DNA of 64,000 bases, from contig NZ_JANHDO010000005.1 in the NCBI RefSeq assembly GCF_024494575.1, positions 147,500-211,499 on the forward strand. The letters run 5' to 3'. Under the pieces are notes generated by a model, which saw only the letters and a program-made list of their open reading frames with translations, was not told the origin of the DNA and searched no databases. The stretch is from Halorubrum salinum (GTDB lineage: Archaea; Halobacteriota; Halobacteria; Halobacteriales; Haloferacaceae). The position numbers and the translations under genes are program-made. Each line of letters starts with the position of its first letter. Position 1 is the stretch's first letter. Below, piece by piece: positions 26,460-34,663 of the stretch.

Positions 26460-26738
26460 TCAGATCTTGTTTTCGGCGTCGTCGGCGAGTTCTTTCATCC
26501 GCTTTCCGACGCGGCCCGCAGGCGAGAACTCGTCTTCGCTCATCGCGTTCGCGAGGGCGTTGCCGAGCACGAACACGGCGTGTTTGTGCTCGCTCTTCGA
26601 CTTGTGGACGTGCGACGGGTCGACGTCGAGTTCGTCGTACGGATCGAAAAGCGAGCCGTCGACCGTCTCGTGGTCGCGGAAGTGCTCCATTATCGTCACC
26701 ATCTGTTCGTGAAGTTCGAGCAGCTCGTCTTTGTGCAT
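26460..26738 (-). CDS. UPF0058 family protein
   Basis: A 92-residue helical protein. MHKDELLELHEQMVTIMEHF, DPSHVHKSKSEHKHAVFVLGNALA and the SEDEFSPAGRVGKRMKELADD end are the conserved parts of the archaeal UPF0058 family, whose role is not known. It has no membrane segment or metal motif. It converges on aspS, 52 bp away. Confidence 0.87.
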   Translation of the reverse strand: MHKDELLELHEQMVTIMEHFRDHETVDGSLFDPYDELDVDPSHVHKSKSEHKHAVFVLGNALANAMSEDEFSPAGRVGKRMKELADDAENKI

Positions 26739-26857
26739 ACCCGCAGATACGGGTCCTCGCCCCTTTAAGCGTTGTTGAGGGGGGTACGCACGGTTTTGTC
26801 GGTGCGATAGCGGTCGGATATCGCCGCGTCGGCGAGACCGGGCCCGACCGCCGCCGG

Positions 26858-27073
26858 TCAGAACACGTACTCGTCTTCGTGGCCCATCATCCCCTCGTCC
26901 TCGAAGCCACTCGACTCCTCGTCGTCTCGGGGACCGCTGGTTTTGTACGCCTTAATTCCCGTCGACAGGAGTTCTTCGACCGCTTCTTCTCGGTTGAGGA
27001 ACTCCCCCTGCTCCACCATCTGGGCGATCTGCATCTCCAGATGCTCCGGCACGGTTATCTCCACTCGTGGCAT
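26858..27073 (-). CDS. Ribbon-helix-helix-like small regulator
   Basis: A 71-residue protein. MPRVEITVPEHLEMQIAQMVEQGEFLNREEAVEELLSTGIKAY has the strand-helix-helix pattern of CopG-type ribbon-helix-helix DNA-binding proteins, with an acidic tail (DDEESSGFEDEGMMGHEDEYVF) like many haloarchaeal versions. It would act as a dimer. The start at 27073 was chosen because a TATA box lies about 30 bp upstream; an earlier in-frame start at 27157 would place that box inside the gene. The target is unknown. Confidence 0.82.
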   Translation of the reverse strand: MPRVEITVPEHLEMQIAQMVEQGEFLNREEAVEELLSTGIKAYKTSGPRDDEESSGFEDEGMMGHEDEYVF

Positions 27074-27100
27074 TTCCTGTCCGGGAGTAATGGCAATGGG

Positions 27101-27109
27101 GATATAAAT
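27101..27109 (-). promoter_or_regulatory. TATA box of the ribbon-helix-helix gene
   Basis: On the minus strand this reads ATTTATATC, a good match to the haloarchaeal TATA element, centred about 32 bp before the start codon. Transcription would begin at or just before the ATG, giving a leaderless message. Confidence 0.65.
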
Positions 27110-27294
27110 GTGGCGTCGAAGATGCGGGTATAAGAAAACAAAAGTAGAATACTTCAAAAGACTACTTCGAATTCATCTAACTCTATTTCAGAATATGCGT
27201 ATTAGTGAGTGTGTGCGTATGTGTTCGCCGCGTCGGATTGCGCTCTCCGGCCGGGAGCGACACCGATAGGTGCGTACGCCACTGATCGGCACGC

Positions 27295-27903
27295 ATGGCC
27301 GACACCGACGGCGTGACCGATCTCACGGGGCTCTTTCGAGAGTACGGCGACGACCGGCTCCCGCCCGGACAACGCGAGACCGACCGCTTCCCGGTGCTCT
27401 CGAAGGGCGAGACGCCCGCGTGGGACGCGGACTCGTTCGCCTTCGAGGTGTGGGGTGCCGTCGACGAGCCCCGGTCGTTCTCGCTCGCGGCGTTTCGCGA
27501 CCTCCCCTCTGTCACGCAGCGGCAGGACTTCCACTGTGTCACCGGCTGGAGCAAGTTCGACTGCACGTTCACGGGCGTCGAGTTCGCCGAGATCGCGGCG
27601 CGTGCCGGGCTCGATGACGACGTCTCTCACGTGGTGTTCCACGCGCTCGACGGCTACACGACGAACCTTCCGATAGACGAGTGCACAGAGCCCGGGGTGC
27701 TGTTCGCGTACGGCTACGACGGCGGCGACCTCCCCGCCGACCACGGTGGCCCGATCCGGGTCGTCACTCCCCACAAGTACGCGTACAAGGGCGCGAAGTG
27801 GGTCACGGGCGTGGAGTTTCTCACCGAGAAGACGCTCGGGTACTGGGAGAAGCGCGGGTACAGCGACACGGCGAACCCGTGGGAAGAAGAGCGGTACAGC
27901 TAG
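27295..27903 (+). CDS. Sulfite-oxidase-like molybdopterin oxidoreductase
   Basis: A 202-residue protein consisting of a single oxidoreductase molybdopterin-binding domain. The block DFHCVTGWSKFD contains the cysteine that ligates molybdenum in the sulfite oxidase family; DGYTTNLPIDE and GGPIRVVTPHKYAYKGAKWV are further family blocks that contact the cofactor. No Tat signal or membrane anchor is present, unlike MsrP/YedY, so it appears cytoplasmic. The dimerisation domain of true sulfite oxidases is missing. The substrate is unknown; protein-methionine sulfoxide or a sulfur oxyanion are possibilities. Confidence 0.88.
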   Translation: MADTDGVTDLTGLFREYGDDRLPPGQRETDRFPVLSKGETPAWDADSFAFEVWGAVDEPRSFSLAAFRDLPSVTQRQDFHCVTGWSKFDCTFTGVEFAEIAARAGLDDDVSHVVFHALDGYTTNLPIDECTEPGVLFAYGYDGGDLPADHGGPIRVVTPHKYAYKGAKWVTGVEFLTEKTLGYWEKRGYSDTANPWEEERYS

Positions 27904-28028
27904 CGGCCGCGTGCGGCACGACGAACCGCACGTCGGCCGGTCGAGTCGGGGATCGTCGCGCCGGTCGACGGGCGGGCGGGTTCCCCCGATAGTCAGGATA
28001 AAGGTTCCTCGGCCCGGAGTTCACGGCA

Positions 28029-29411
28029 ATGGAACAGGCGCGTTCGACGTCGCCGCCGTCGCTCGTCAGCCGCACGACCGCGATCGACGCCCCGACGTTC
28101 GCGGCGGCGTTCGACGCGCTTCCGGCACCGCGGACGACGTGGAACGCACCCGACGACGCGCTGGTGCTCGGGAGCGGGGCGGCCGCGACGCTGACCGGCC
28201 GCGGCCCCGACCGTTTCGCCGAGATCCGCGCCGCCGCCGCCGACCTGTTCGACTCCGGCGACGTCCACGCCGGCACCGAGGCCGCCCGCCCTCGCGTGTT
28301 CGGCGGCTTCGCGTTTCACGCGGGGAGCTGTGACGGCGACCCGTGGAAACCGTTCCCCGAGGCGCGGTTCGTCCTCCCGCGCGTGCAGGTGACGTTCGCC
28401 GACAACGGCGTCTGGCTGACGGTGAACGCGAACGGGTCGGACGCGTCCGTGGGCGACGTAGAGCGTCGGCTCGAAGCCGAGGCGGATCGACTGTCCGGGC
28501 TCGACGCGGAGACGGAACGGCCGCCGCGTCCCGGGATCGCAGCGAGCCACCGCACCACGAGCCGCGAGGCGTGGCGCTCAGGGGTGGAGGCCGCAGTCGA
28601 CCGGATCCGAGGCGGCGATCTACAGAAGGTCGTTCTCGCGCAGGCGCTCGAAGCGGAGCTTTCCGCGCCGTTCCCGCGCTCGGCGACCCTGGAGCGGCTC
28701 GCGGAGAAGTACCCCGACTGTCACCGGTACTACTTCGAACCCGCGGGCGACGAGCGCGGGAGCGCCTTCTTCGGCGCGACTCCCGAACGGCTGGTCGCGC
28801 TCCGCGGCCGAACGGTGGAGACGGACGCGCTCGCCGGGACCACCGGCCGCGGCGAGACGCCGACGGAAGACGAGTGGCTCGCGCACGAACTCCTCGACGA
28901 CGCGAAGAACGTCCACGAACACGAACTCGTCGCGGAGACGGTCCGCGAGCAGTTGGAGCCGTTCGCCGCGTCCATCTCGGCCGGCGACAGGCGCGTGCGT
29001 CGGCTCGCCACGGTACAGCACCTCCACACGCCGATCACGGCGGAGCTCGACGACGACCGCCACGTCCTCGAACTGGTCGAGGCGCTTCACCCGACACCCG
29101 CGGTCGGGGGACTTCCGCCGGACCGCGCGCTCGACACCATCCGGGAGGCGGAGCCGTTCGATCGCGGGTGGTACGCCGCGCCGGTCGGCTGGATCGACGC
29201 CGCCGGAAACGGCGCGTTCGCGGTCGCGATACGCTCTGCGGTCGCGCGTCCGCGTCGAGCGACGCTCTTCGCCGGCGTGGGTCTCGTCGCCGACTCCGAC
29301 CCCGACCGGGAGTGGGACGAGGTGCAACTCAAGTACCGGCCGATCCTCGACGAACTGGAGGACGGAACCGCCGCTCCCGGCGAGGAGACGGGGGCGGCGG
29401 ACGGCGGCTAG
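28029..29411 (+). CDS. menF: Isochorismate synthase
   Basis: A 460-residue chorismate-utilising enzyme of the isochorismate synthase family, which makes isochorismate for menaquinone. The chorismate-binding core lies at about 175-440: GGDLQKVVLAQALEAELS, EKYPDCHRYYFEPAG, the ALAGTTGRGETPTEDEWLAHELLDDAKNVHEHELV block, HLHTPITAEL, LHPTPAVGG and the closing GVGLVADSDPDREWDEVQLK. The glutamate and histidine ligands of the magnesium site are in these blocks. The other men genes usually found next to it are not in this window; the downstream gene is on the opposite strand. Confidence 0.92.
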   Translation: MEQARSTSPPSLVSRTTAIDAPTFAAAFDALPAPRTTWNAPDDALVLGSGAAATLTGRGPDRFAEIRAAAADLFDSGDVHAGTEAARPRVFGGFAFHAGSCDGDPWKPFPEARFVLPRVQVTFADNGVWLTVNANGSDASVGDVERRLEAEADRLSGLDAETERPPRPGIAASHRTTSREAWRSGVEAAVDRIRGGDLQKVVLAQALEAELSAPFPRSATLERLAEKYPDCHRYYFEPAGDERGSAFFGATPERLVALRGRTVETDALAGTTGRGETPTEDEWLAHELLDDAKNVHEHELVAETVREQLEPFAASISAGDRRVRRLATVQHLHTPITAELDDDRHVLELVEALHPTPAVGGLPPDRALDTIREAEPFDRGWYAAPVGWIDAAGNGAFAVAIRSAVARPRRATLFAGVGLVADSDPDREWDEVQLKYRPILDELEDGTAAPGEETGAADGG

Positions 29412-29421
29412 GCTACTCTCG

Positions 29422-30162
29422 TCACTGGAACATCTTCAGCGGCTCCGCCTGCGAGCTCTCCTCGGTCGCCTCCCGCATCTGCTCTGCGAGCTGCTGTTTG
29501 GCGTTGCGGATCTCGGTCGCCTGATCCACGAGGCCGTCGGTCGGCGTCTCGGTCCCGGCGATCGGGTCGATGCCGTCGCGAACGAGGACCCGTGCGGCCT
29601 CCGGGTCGGGGAACTGTGGATCCGATTCGACGATCAGACCGACGGCGTCGCGGCCGCGCTCTAACGCCGCCGCGATCATCGCGCCGGTCGGCCCGGAGAC
29701 GAGCCCGGACTCCGGGGGGTCGTCGACCGACGCGCGCGACAGTGCGTCGCCGCCGTCGCCGGTCGCGATCCCGTACAGCGCCGGCGGCTCCTCGTCCTTC
29801 TCGCGGCCGAGTCCGGAGAGGAACACGGGGAACGCTTTCGTCTCGTCGAACCAGCCGTCGAGGCAGTTCGCGACCTCCGTGGCGGCGTTCGGGTGGACCG
29901 GCACGTCGCTTCTGAGCGCGACGAGATCGAGTTCGGGGTCGGCGTACAGCCGCACGGGAGCGGTCACCGTCGGATCGTCTTCCCGGTACACCGCCACTCG
30001 CGGGAGGCCGTCGCAGTGGACGTTGGCGTAGTGAGTCATCTCGTGTGCGTCGATCATGTGATCGGTCGCGATCTTGCCGACGAGCCCCACGCCGGGAAAC
30101 CCCTCGACAAGGGTCGGTTCGGACAGCGACACCTCGTCGTCGAGTACGGATATTCGCGCCAT
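29422..30162 (-). CDS. PAC2 family protein (proteasome assembly chaperone-like)
   Basis: A 246-residue cytoplasmic protein of the PAC2 family, related to eukaryotic proteasome assembly chaperone 2. LVEGFPGVGLVGKIATDHMID near the N-terminus and FLSGLGREKDEEPPALYGIATG and SGPTGAMIAAALERG are the conserved blocks. The C-terminus is a helical tail rich in Glu and Gln. In archaea the protein has been linked to the proteasome by homology only. The start MARISVLDDEV at 30162 was chosen because the upstream frame is arginine-rich non-coding DNA. It is divergent from the rRNA methyltransferase, with 119 bp between. Confidence 0.88.
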   Translation of the reverse strand: MARISVLDDEVSLSEPTLVEGFPGVGLVGKIATDHMIDAHEMTHYANVHCDGLPRVAVYREDDPTVTAPVRLYADPELDLVALRSDVPVHPNAATEVANCLDGWFDETKAFPVFLSGLGREKDEEPPALYGIATGDGGDALSRASVDDPPESGLVSGPTGAMIAAALERGRDAVGLIVESDPQFPDPEAARVLVRDGIDPIAGTETPTDGLVDQATEIRNAKQQLAEQMREATEESSQAEPLKMFQ

Positions 30163-30281
30163 GTGCGGCGGTACGCCGCCGACCGACCTAAAACGGTGGG
30201 GCCGTCGGGCCACGGGAGCGCGGCGAGTTCCGGACCGTTCCGTGCCGAAACCGACTAACGCCCCCGCGGGGTAGACAGGCC

Positions 30282-31247
30282 ATGAATCCGCTCGACCGGT
30301 ACGAGTCACTCGTCGACGACGTCGACGCGTTCCGGGCGGCGTGTGACCGGCCGCTGCCGTCGGTCGTGCGCACGAACGGGATAGCCGCCTCGCCGTCGCG
30401 CGTCCGCGAGGCGTTCGAAGAGGAGGGTGTGTCGTACGAGCCCGTCGACTGGCACGACGGACTGTTTCGGCTGCCCGACGGGAACCCCGGCGGGAACTGG
30501 CCGTACGTCCACGGCTGGACCCACGGCCAGGAGGAGGTCTCCGTCTTGCCGGGGCTCGCACTCGACCCGCAGCCCGGCGAGCGCGTCTGGGACGCCTGTG
30601 CCGCTCCGGGGAGCAAGACGACGCAGATCGCCGACGCCATGGACGACCGGGGGACCGTCGTCGCGAACGACAACAATCTCGGTCGGCTCTCGGCGCTGCG
30701 GCACAACGCCGAGCGGCTCGGCGTGACGAACGCGATCGTCACGAACCAGGACGCGCGCAACTTCTCCGTGAAACCGCTCGCGTTCGACGCGTTCGACCGC
30801 GCGCTGGTCGACGCCCCCTGCTCGTGTGAGGGGACTTGCCGGAAGAACCCGGACGTCCTCGACCAGTGGACGCTCGATCACGTCCACGGCGTCGCCGGGA
30901 TCCAGAAGGGGATCCTCTCGCGCGCCGTGCAGGCGACCCGTCCCGGCGGGACGGTCGTCTACTCGACGTGCACGTTCGCGCCGGAAGAGAACGAGGCGGT
31001 GCTCGACCACGTGCTCGCGAACGAGGCGTGCGAGGTGGTCGAGTTCGACCTCCCGCTTGTAACCGATCCGGGCGTCACCGAGTGGGAAGACGAGACCTAC
31101 GACGAGGCGGTGACCCGCGCGAAGCGGATCTACCCGCACCGGAACGACACGGGCGGGTTCTTCTGTGCGAAGCTGCGGGTTGACGGTGGCGATGCCGACG
31201 GTAACTCCCCCGACGAGGGGGTCGACGAGACGGAGGTGGCGACGTGA
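30282..31247 (+). CDS. rRNA cytosine-C5 methyltransferase (NOL1/NOP2/Sun family)
   Basis: A 321-residue S-adenosylmethionine-dependent RNA methyltransferase. The cofactor motif DACAAPGSKTTQ, the DAPCSCEGTCRKNPD block with the release cysteine, and the VYSTCTFAPEENEAVLD block with the nucleophile cysteine are all present, as in RsmB/RsmF/Nop2 enzymes that make 5-methylcytosine in rRNA or tRNA. The PUA-like domain that many relatives carry at the C-terminus is absent; the next gene, overlapping by 4 bp, encodes a protein that may supply it. Confidence 0.9.
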   Translation: MNPLDRYESLVDDVDAFRAACDRPLPSVVRTNGIAASPSRVREAFEEEGVSYEPVDWHDGLFRLPDGNPGGNWPYVHGWTHGQEEVSVLPGLALDPQPGERVWDACAAPGSKTTQIADAMDDRGTVVANDNNLGRLSALRHNAERLGVTNAIVTNQDARNFSVKPLAFDAFDRALVDAPCSCEGTCRKNPDVLDQWTLDHVHGVAGIQKGILSRAVQATRPGGTVVYSTCTFAPEENEAVLDHVLANEACEVVEFDLPLVTDPGVTEWEDETYDEAVTRAKRIYPHRNDTGGFFCAKLRVDGGDADGNSPDEGVDETEVAT

Positions 31248-31795
31248 GCGACAACACCGACGGCGAGAAGCGAGGCGACCCGGCCAACGACGGCCAGCGG
31301 TTCGACCGTCTGCCCGAGACGCCGGCGGACCGGGTGGTCGAGGGGCGCGCGAGCCGCGCCGAGGTGCTCGACTGGTGGCAAGAGCGGTTCGGGATCGGAA
31401 CGGGCGTGTTCGAGGGGTACAGCTTCTGGGAGAAGGGGGCCGGGAAGATCTGGATATTCAACGGGGAGGCGAGCGACCCGAGCGAGGTGGAGGCCGTCGG
31501 GATGACGTTCCTCCGGACGCGACAGGAGCACTGGAAGCCAACCGGTCGGGCGGCGTCGCGGTTCGGGGCACACGCGACGCGAAACGTGATCGACTTGGGT
31601 CCCGAACGGGCCGCCCGGTTCGCGGCCGGCGAGGACCAGGACCTCCCCGAGTGGGACGGCGACTGGGGGTACCTGATCGCGACCCACGAGGTCGCCGGCG
31701 AACCGGTCCCGATCGGCGTCGGGCTCTACCTCTACGACGAGCTTCGCTCCGTCGTGCCGAAGGGGAGCCGAGCGGACCTGCCGGTCGTCGAGTGA
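31244..31795 (+). CDS. PUA-like partner of the rRNA methyltransferase
   Basis: A 183-residue protein starting with GTG inside the stop codon of the methyltransferase gene (GTGA overlap). The region EVLDWWQERFGIGTGVFEGYSFWEKGAGKIWIF and the GMTFLRTRQEHWKPTGRAASRFGAHATRNVI block look like the pre-PUA/PUA RNA-binding part that follows the catalytic domain in single-chain NOL1/NOP2 relatives; I recall the haloarchaeal version as an uncharacterised DUF family. Translational coupling and domain logic suggest it targets the methyltransferase to its RNA. This role is inferred. Confidence 0.75.
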   Translation: MSDNTDGEKRGDPANDGQRFDRLPETPADRVVEGRASRAEVLDWWQERFGIGTGVFEGYSFWEKGAGKIWIFNGEASDPSEVEAVGMTFLRTRQEHWKPTGRAASRFGAHATRNVIDLGPERAARFAAGEDQDLPEWDGDWGYLIATHEVAGEPVPIGVGLYLYDELRSVVPKGSRADLPVVE

Positions 31796-31798
31796 CGG

Positions 31799-32296
31799 CT
31801 ACGCTCCGGGATCGACCGTCAACCGCAGCGCCGCGGGCGCGCCGGCCGCGAGCGCGTCGACGAGGTCGCGGGCGAGGTCGCCGGCCGCCGCGTTCCCGTC
31901 GACGAGGACCGTCCGCTCGTCGTCGGTGTACGCGCTCGTCCGAGCGACCATGGAGCGGTCATCGAGGAGCGTCAGGTCGGGGTCGCCCCGGCCGACGATC
32001 GCCCCCGCGTGGGCCGGGTCGTCGAGCGCAACCGTTTCGTCGTCGGGCGATCCCACCGCGATCTCCGCGGTGATCGTCGCCTCGGCGTCCCGACACGCCT
32101 CGCGGAACTCGGCGGAGAAGTCCCGCGGGGTACGGTCGGCCGCGACGCCGACGATGCAGTCGCCCGCGGGCGTGAGCCAGTCGTCGGTGGTGAACTCGAC
32201 GGTGCTCGCGTGCTCGGCGGTGACGTTCTCGTGGCCGGTCGCGCGGACGACCTCGACGAGGGGGTCGTCGGGGCCGTCGGCGTCTGCGTCGCTCAT
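31799..32296 (-). CDS. DUF371 family protein
   Basis: A 165-residue protein. VRATGHENVTAEHASTVEFTTDDWLTPAGDCIVGVAAD is the hallmark of the archaeal DUF371 family, with the conserved GH-N-H-T-GDCI residues that look like a metal or nucleotide site. No function is known to me. The ATG at 32296 gives the normal length. It ends 3 bp from the stop of the convergent PUA-like gene. Confidence 0.87.
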   Translation of the reverse strand: MSDADADGPDDPLVEVVRATGHENVTAEHASTVEFTTDDWLTPAGDCIVGVAADRTPRDFSAEFREACRDAEATITAEIAVGSPDDETVALDDPAHAGAIVGRGDPDLTLLDDRSMVARTSAYTDDERTVLVDGNAAAGDLARDLVDALAAGAPAALRLTVDPGA

Positions 32297-32403
32297 GGTC
32301 GCGAGTGGGCGACGCGCCGGCAAGTGGCTACCGCTTGGCGTCGGCGGTGCGGTCGGTAGGAGTCGTCGGCAGCGCGTCAGTCGGCAGCGCGGCACAGTCA
32401 GGG

Positions 32404-33234
32404 TCAGACGTCGGCCCCCTCGGCGAGCGCGGGCACCAGCCGAACCGGGTTCTTCGCGAACACCCGGCGCATCAGGTCCTCGGAGACGTCGAGCGTGAGC
32501 ACCTCCATCACGCCCACGTTCGGATGGGCGTCCGGCGCGCCGGAGCCGAACAGCACGCGGTCCGGGTGTTCCAAGATACCGCGTTCGAGCACCTCGCGGT
32601 AGCGCACGGCGGTCGTGTCGACGTACAGCCGGTCGTGGTCGTCGAGCAGGTCGAGCGTCTCGTTCATCAGGTCGGCGTCGAGCGGATGGCCGCCGAAGCC
32701 CCCGAGCACCACCGGGAAGTCGTACCCGAGCAGTTCCGTCTCGACCGCCGACGGCGGGAACCGCTTGCCCGCGTGGACGATGAGCGGGAGGTCCGCGTCC
32801 GCCAGCCGCGTCAACACGTCTTCGTTGGGGAGCCCGTCGACGTGCGGCGCGAGCGTGAACCCGTGAAAGCGGTCGTCGTAGGAGTACTGCTCGACGTCGT
32901 CCGGTCGCGTGTGGTGGTCCTCGCGCTCCGCGCGGAGGTTCCGAACCACGGACATCGGTCCGGTTCCGGCGTCGCGCGGACCGTTGAGGCGGGCGAACGC
33001 GACGAAGGGGCGATCGATGGAGAGCCGCGCGACGGCGTTGTTCGCGCGGAGGTAGCTCCGTCCCGCCGCGCGCTGTCCGGGGCTCGCGACGGCGCGGACG
33101 ATCCCGGCCTGCAGCATCTCCCGTTCCAGCCGCTCGGGGGAGATGTCACGGCCGTGGGTCGCGACCGACGACTCGTCGGGATCGAGCGTCGCCCGCGTGT
33201 CGACGATCCGGAAGTCGTGTTCGAGCCCCAGCAT
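32404..33234 (-). CDS. Amidohydrolase-family protein (TIM-barrel)
   Basis: A 276-residue protein similar to the amidohydrolase-2 group of metal-dependent hydrolases or decarboxylases. LPLIVHAGKRF contains a barrel histidine, VVLGGFGGHPLD another, and RVLFGSGAPDAHPNVGV carries the strand-8 position, although the aspartate of the usual FGSD is Gly-Ala here. The N-terminal HxH metal motif of the superfamily is replaced by IVDTRATL. The missing metal ligands suggest altered or lost hydrolase activity. Substrate unknown. It stands between DUF371 and the Obg-like GTPase on the same strand. Confidence 0.75.
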   Translation of the reverse strand: MLGLEHDFRIVDTRATLDPDESSVATHGRDISPERLEREMLQAGIVRAVASPGQRAAGRSYLRANNAVARLSIDRPFVAFARLNGPRDAGTGPMSVVRNLRAEREDHHTRPDDVEQYSYDDRFHGFTLAPHVDGLPNEDVLTRLADADLPLIVHAGKRFPPSAVETELLGYDFPVVLGGFGGHPLDADLMNETLDLLDDHDRLYVDTTAVRYREVLERGILEHPDRVLFGSGAPDAHPNVGVMEVLTLDVSEDLMRRVFAKNPVRLVPALAEGADV

Positions 33235-33326
33235 GGCCGGTGTCTACCGGTCCCTCTCTCCCGAATCGGATGTGTCTATCGGTCGCACGGCGGGGAGCGT
33301 CCGACGCCAGCGGCTCCCGGAACCGG

Positions 33327-34514
33327 TCACGGCCCCGCCGTCGAGACTATCTTGATCACGTCGCCCTCCGACAGCTCGTGACTCTCTCCGATCCGGCGCG
33401 AGGAGCGCGCGTCGACCGCGTGGAGGTACCCCTCGCCGATGTCGGTGTGAACGGCGTACGCCAGATCGGGCGGCGTCGACCCCGCGGGCAAGAGGTGGGC
33501 GTCGGGGAGGACGTTCCCGGTGCCGTCGGTCCACTTCCCGGCGTCCTGGACCGGATACACCGTGATCCGATCGAGGCGGTCGTAGACGGCCGCGTTCAGC
33601 GCCGCCTGCACGCCCGTTCCCCCGTGGCTCGCCATCGCGTCGGCGATAGCGTCGAGGCCAGCCCGCTGACTCTCGGAGACGTCGCCGACGACCTCGAACG
33701 ACTCGTCGCCCGGGTCGTAGTCGACGACGCCGGCCTCGGCGGCGCGGCGGAGGGCGCGCTCGCCGTCCGCGGTCGCGGGGACCACGGGCTTGTCGGTCCC
33801 CTCGCGGATGCGGTCGACCGCGCCCTCGGGCGCGGCGTCGACCTTGTTGGCGACGACGACGATCGGCTTGGTCCGGCGGCGGACCGCCCGCGCCAGCGCC
33901 TCGCGGTCGTCGTCGGTCCACGCCTTCGGGTCGGCGGGGTACTCCAGCCCGCGGAGCACCGCCGCCACGTCGTGCTCGCTCGCGCCGAACCCCGTGAGCA
34001 TGTCCGTGAGCGCCGCCTCGATGTCGAACTCCGGCGACCGCGACTTGCGCTCGACGCCCTCCCAGTTGCGGTCGACGATCCCCGTGAGCCACAGGTCCAT
34101 CTCCTCCTCGATGAAGTCCACGTCGTCGAGCGGGTCGCGGCTCCCCGGTTCGACCGGCTCGCCCTCGGCGTTCGTCGCCCCGGACGCGTCGACGACGTTC
34201 ACCACCACGTCCGCGTTCGTCAGCTCGTCTAAGAACTGGTTGCCGAGCCCCTTCCCCTCGTGTGCGCCCGGGACGAGCCCGGCCACGTCGAGGAGTTCGA
34301 CCGGGACGTACCGCTTGCCGGCACGGCAGCGCTCGTTGCCGCAGCGCTCGTCGCGGTCGAGACAGGGGCACTCGGTCCGGACGTGGGTCACCCCGCGGTT
34401 GGCGTCGATCGTCGTGAACGGGTAGTTCGCGACGTCGACGTCGGCCATCGTCGCGGCGGTGTAAAAGGTTGACTTGCCGGCGTTCGGCTTTCCCGCCAGC
34501 GCGACCGTGATCAT
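33327..34514 (-). CDS. Obg-family GTPase/ATPase with TGS domain (YchF/OLA1-like)
   Basis: A 395-residue P-loop protein of the Obg superfamily. The P-loop GKPNAGKST is at residues 8-16, switch I near NYPFTTIDANRG, G3 at DVAGLVPGAHEGKGLG, and the NKVD specificity box around 218. The C-terminal TGS domain runs to the end (LPAGSTPPDLAYAVHTDIGEGYLHAVDARSSRRIG). A cysteine set CPCLDRDERCGNERC after the G2 region is typical of the archaeal branch and may bind zinc. Members associate with ribosomes and translation factors. The start at 34514 is the family-standard MITVALAGKPN. Confidence 0.92.
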   Translation of the reverse strand: MITVALAGKPNAGKSTFYTAATMADVDVANYPFTTIDANRGVTHVRTECPCLDRDERCGNERCRAGKRYVPVELLDVAGLVPGAHEGKGLGNQFLDELTNADVVVNVVDASGATNAEGEPVEPGSRDPLDDVDFIEEEMDLWLTGIVDRNWEGVERKSRSPEFDIEAALTDMLTGFGASEHDVAAVLRGLEYPADPKAWTDDDREALARAVRRRTKPIVVVANKVDAAPEGAVDRIREGTDKPVVPATADGERALRRAAEAGVVDYDPGDESFEVVGDVSESQRAGLDAIADAMASHGGTGVQAALNAAVYDRLDRITVYPVQDAGKWTDGTGNVLPDAHLLPAGSTPPDLAYAVHTDIGEGYLHAVDARSSRRIGESHELSEGDVIKIVSTAGP

Positions 34515-34663
34515 ACGCGAGGGTCGCGGGCCCGCGAAAAGCGCCTTTCGGTCGTCGTTCGCCGGCGGCCGCTCGTCCGCCCGCGACCGGAAACGGCCCG
34601 ACAGCCGTTCGAGCCCGCCCGCGAACCGACGGCTATTCGGGCGACGCTCCCGGAGCGACGGGC

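Noticed and set aside
26460..26738. Toxin or antitoxin partner for the ribbon-helix-helix gene
   Set aside because: It matches the UPF0058 family, and the ribbon-helix-helix gene has its own promoter and no coupled toxin gene.
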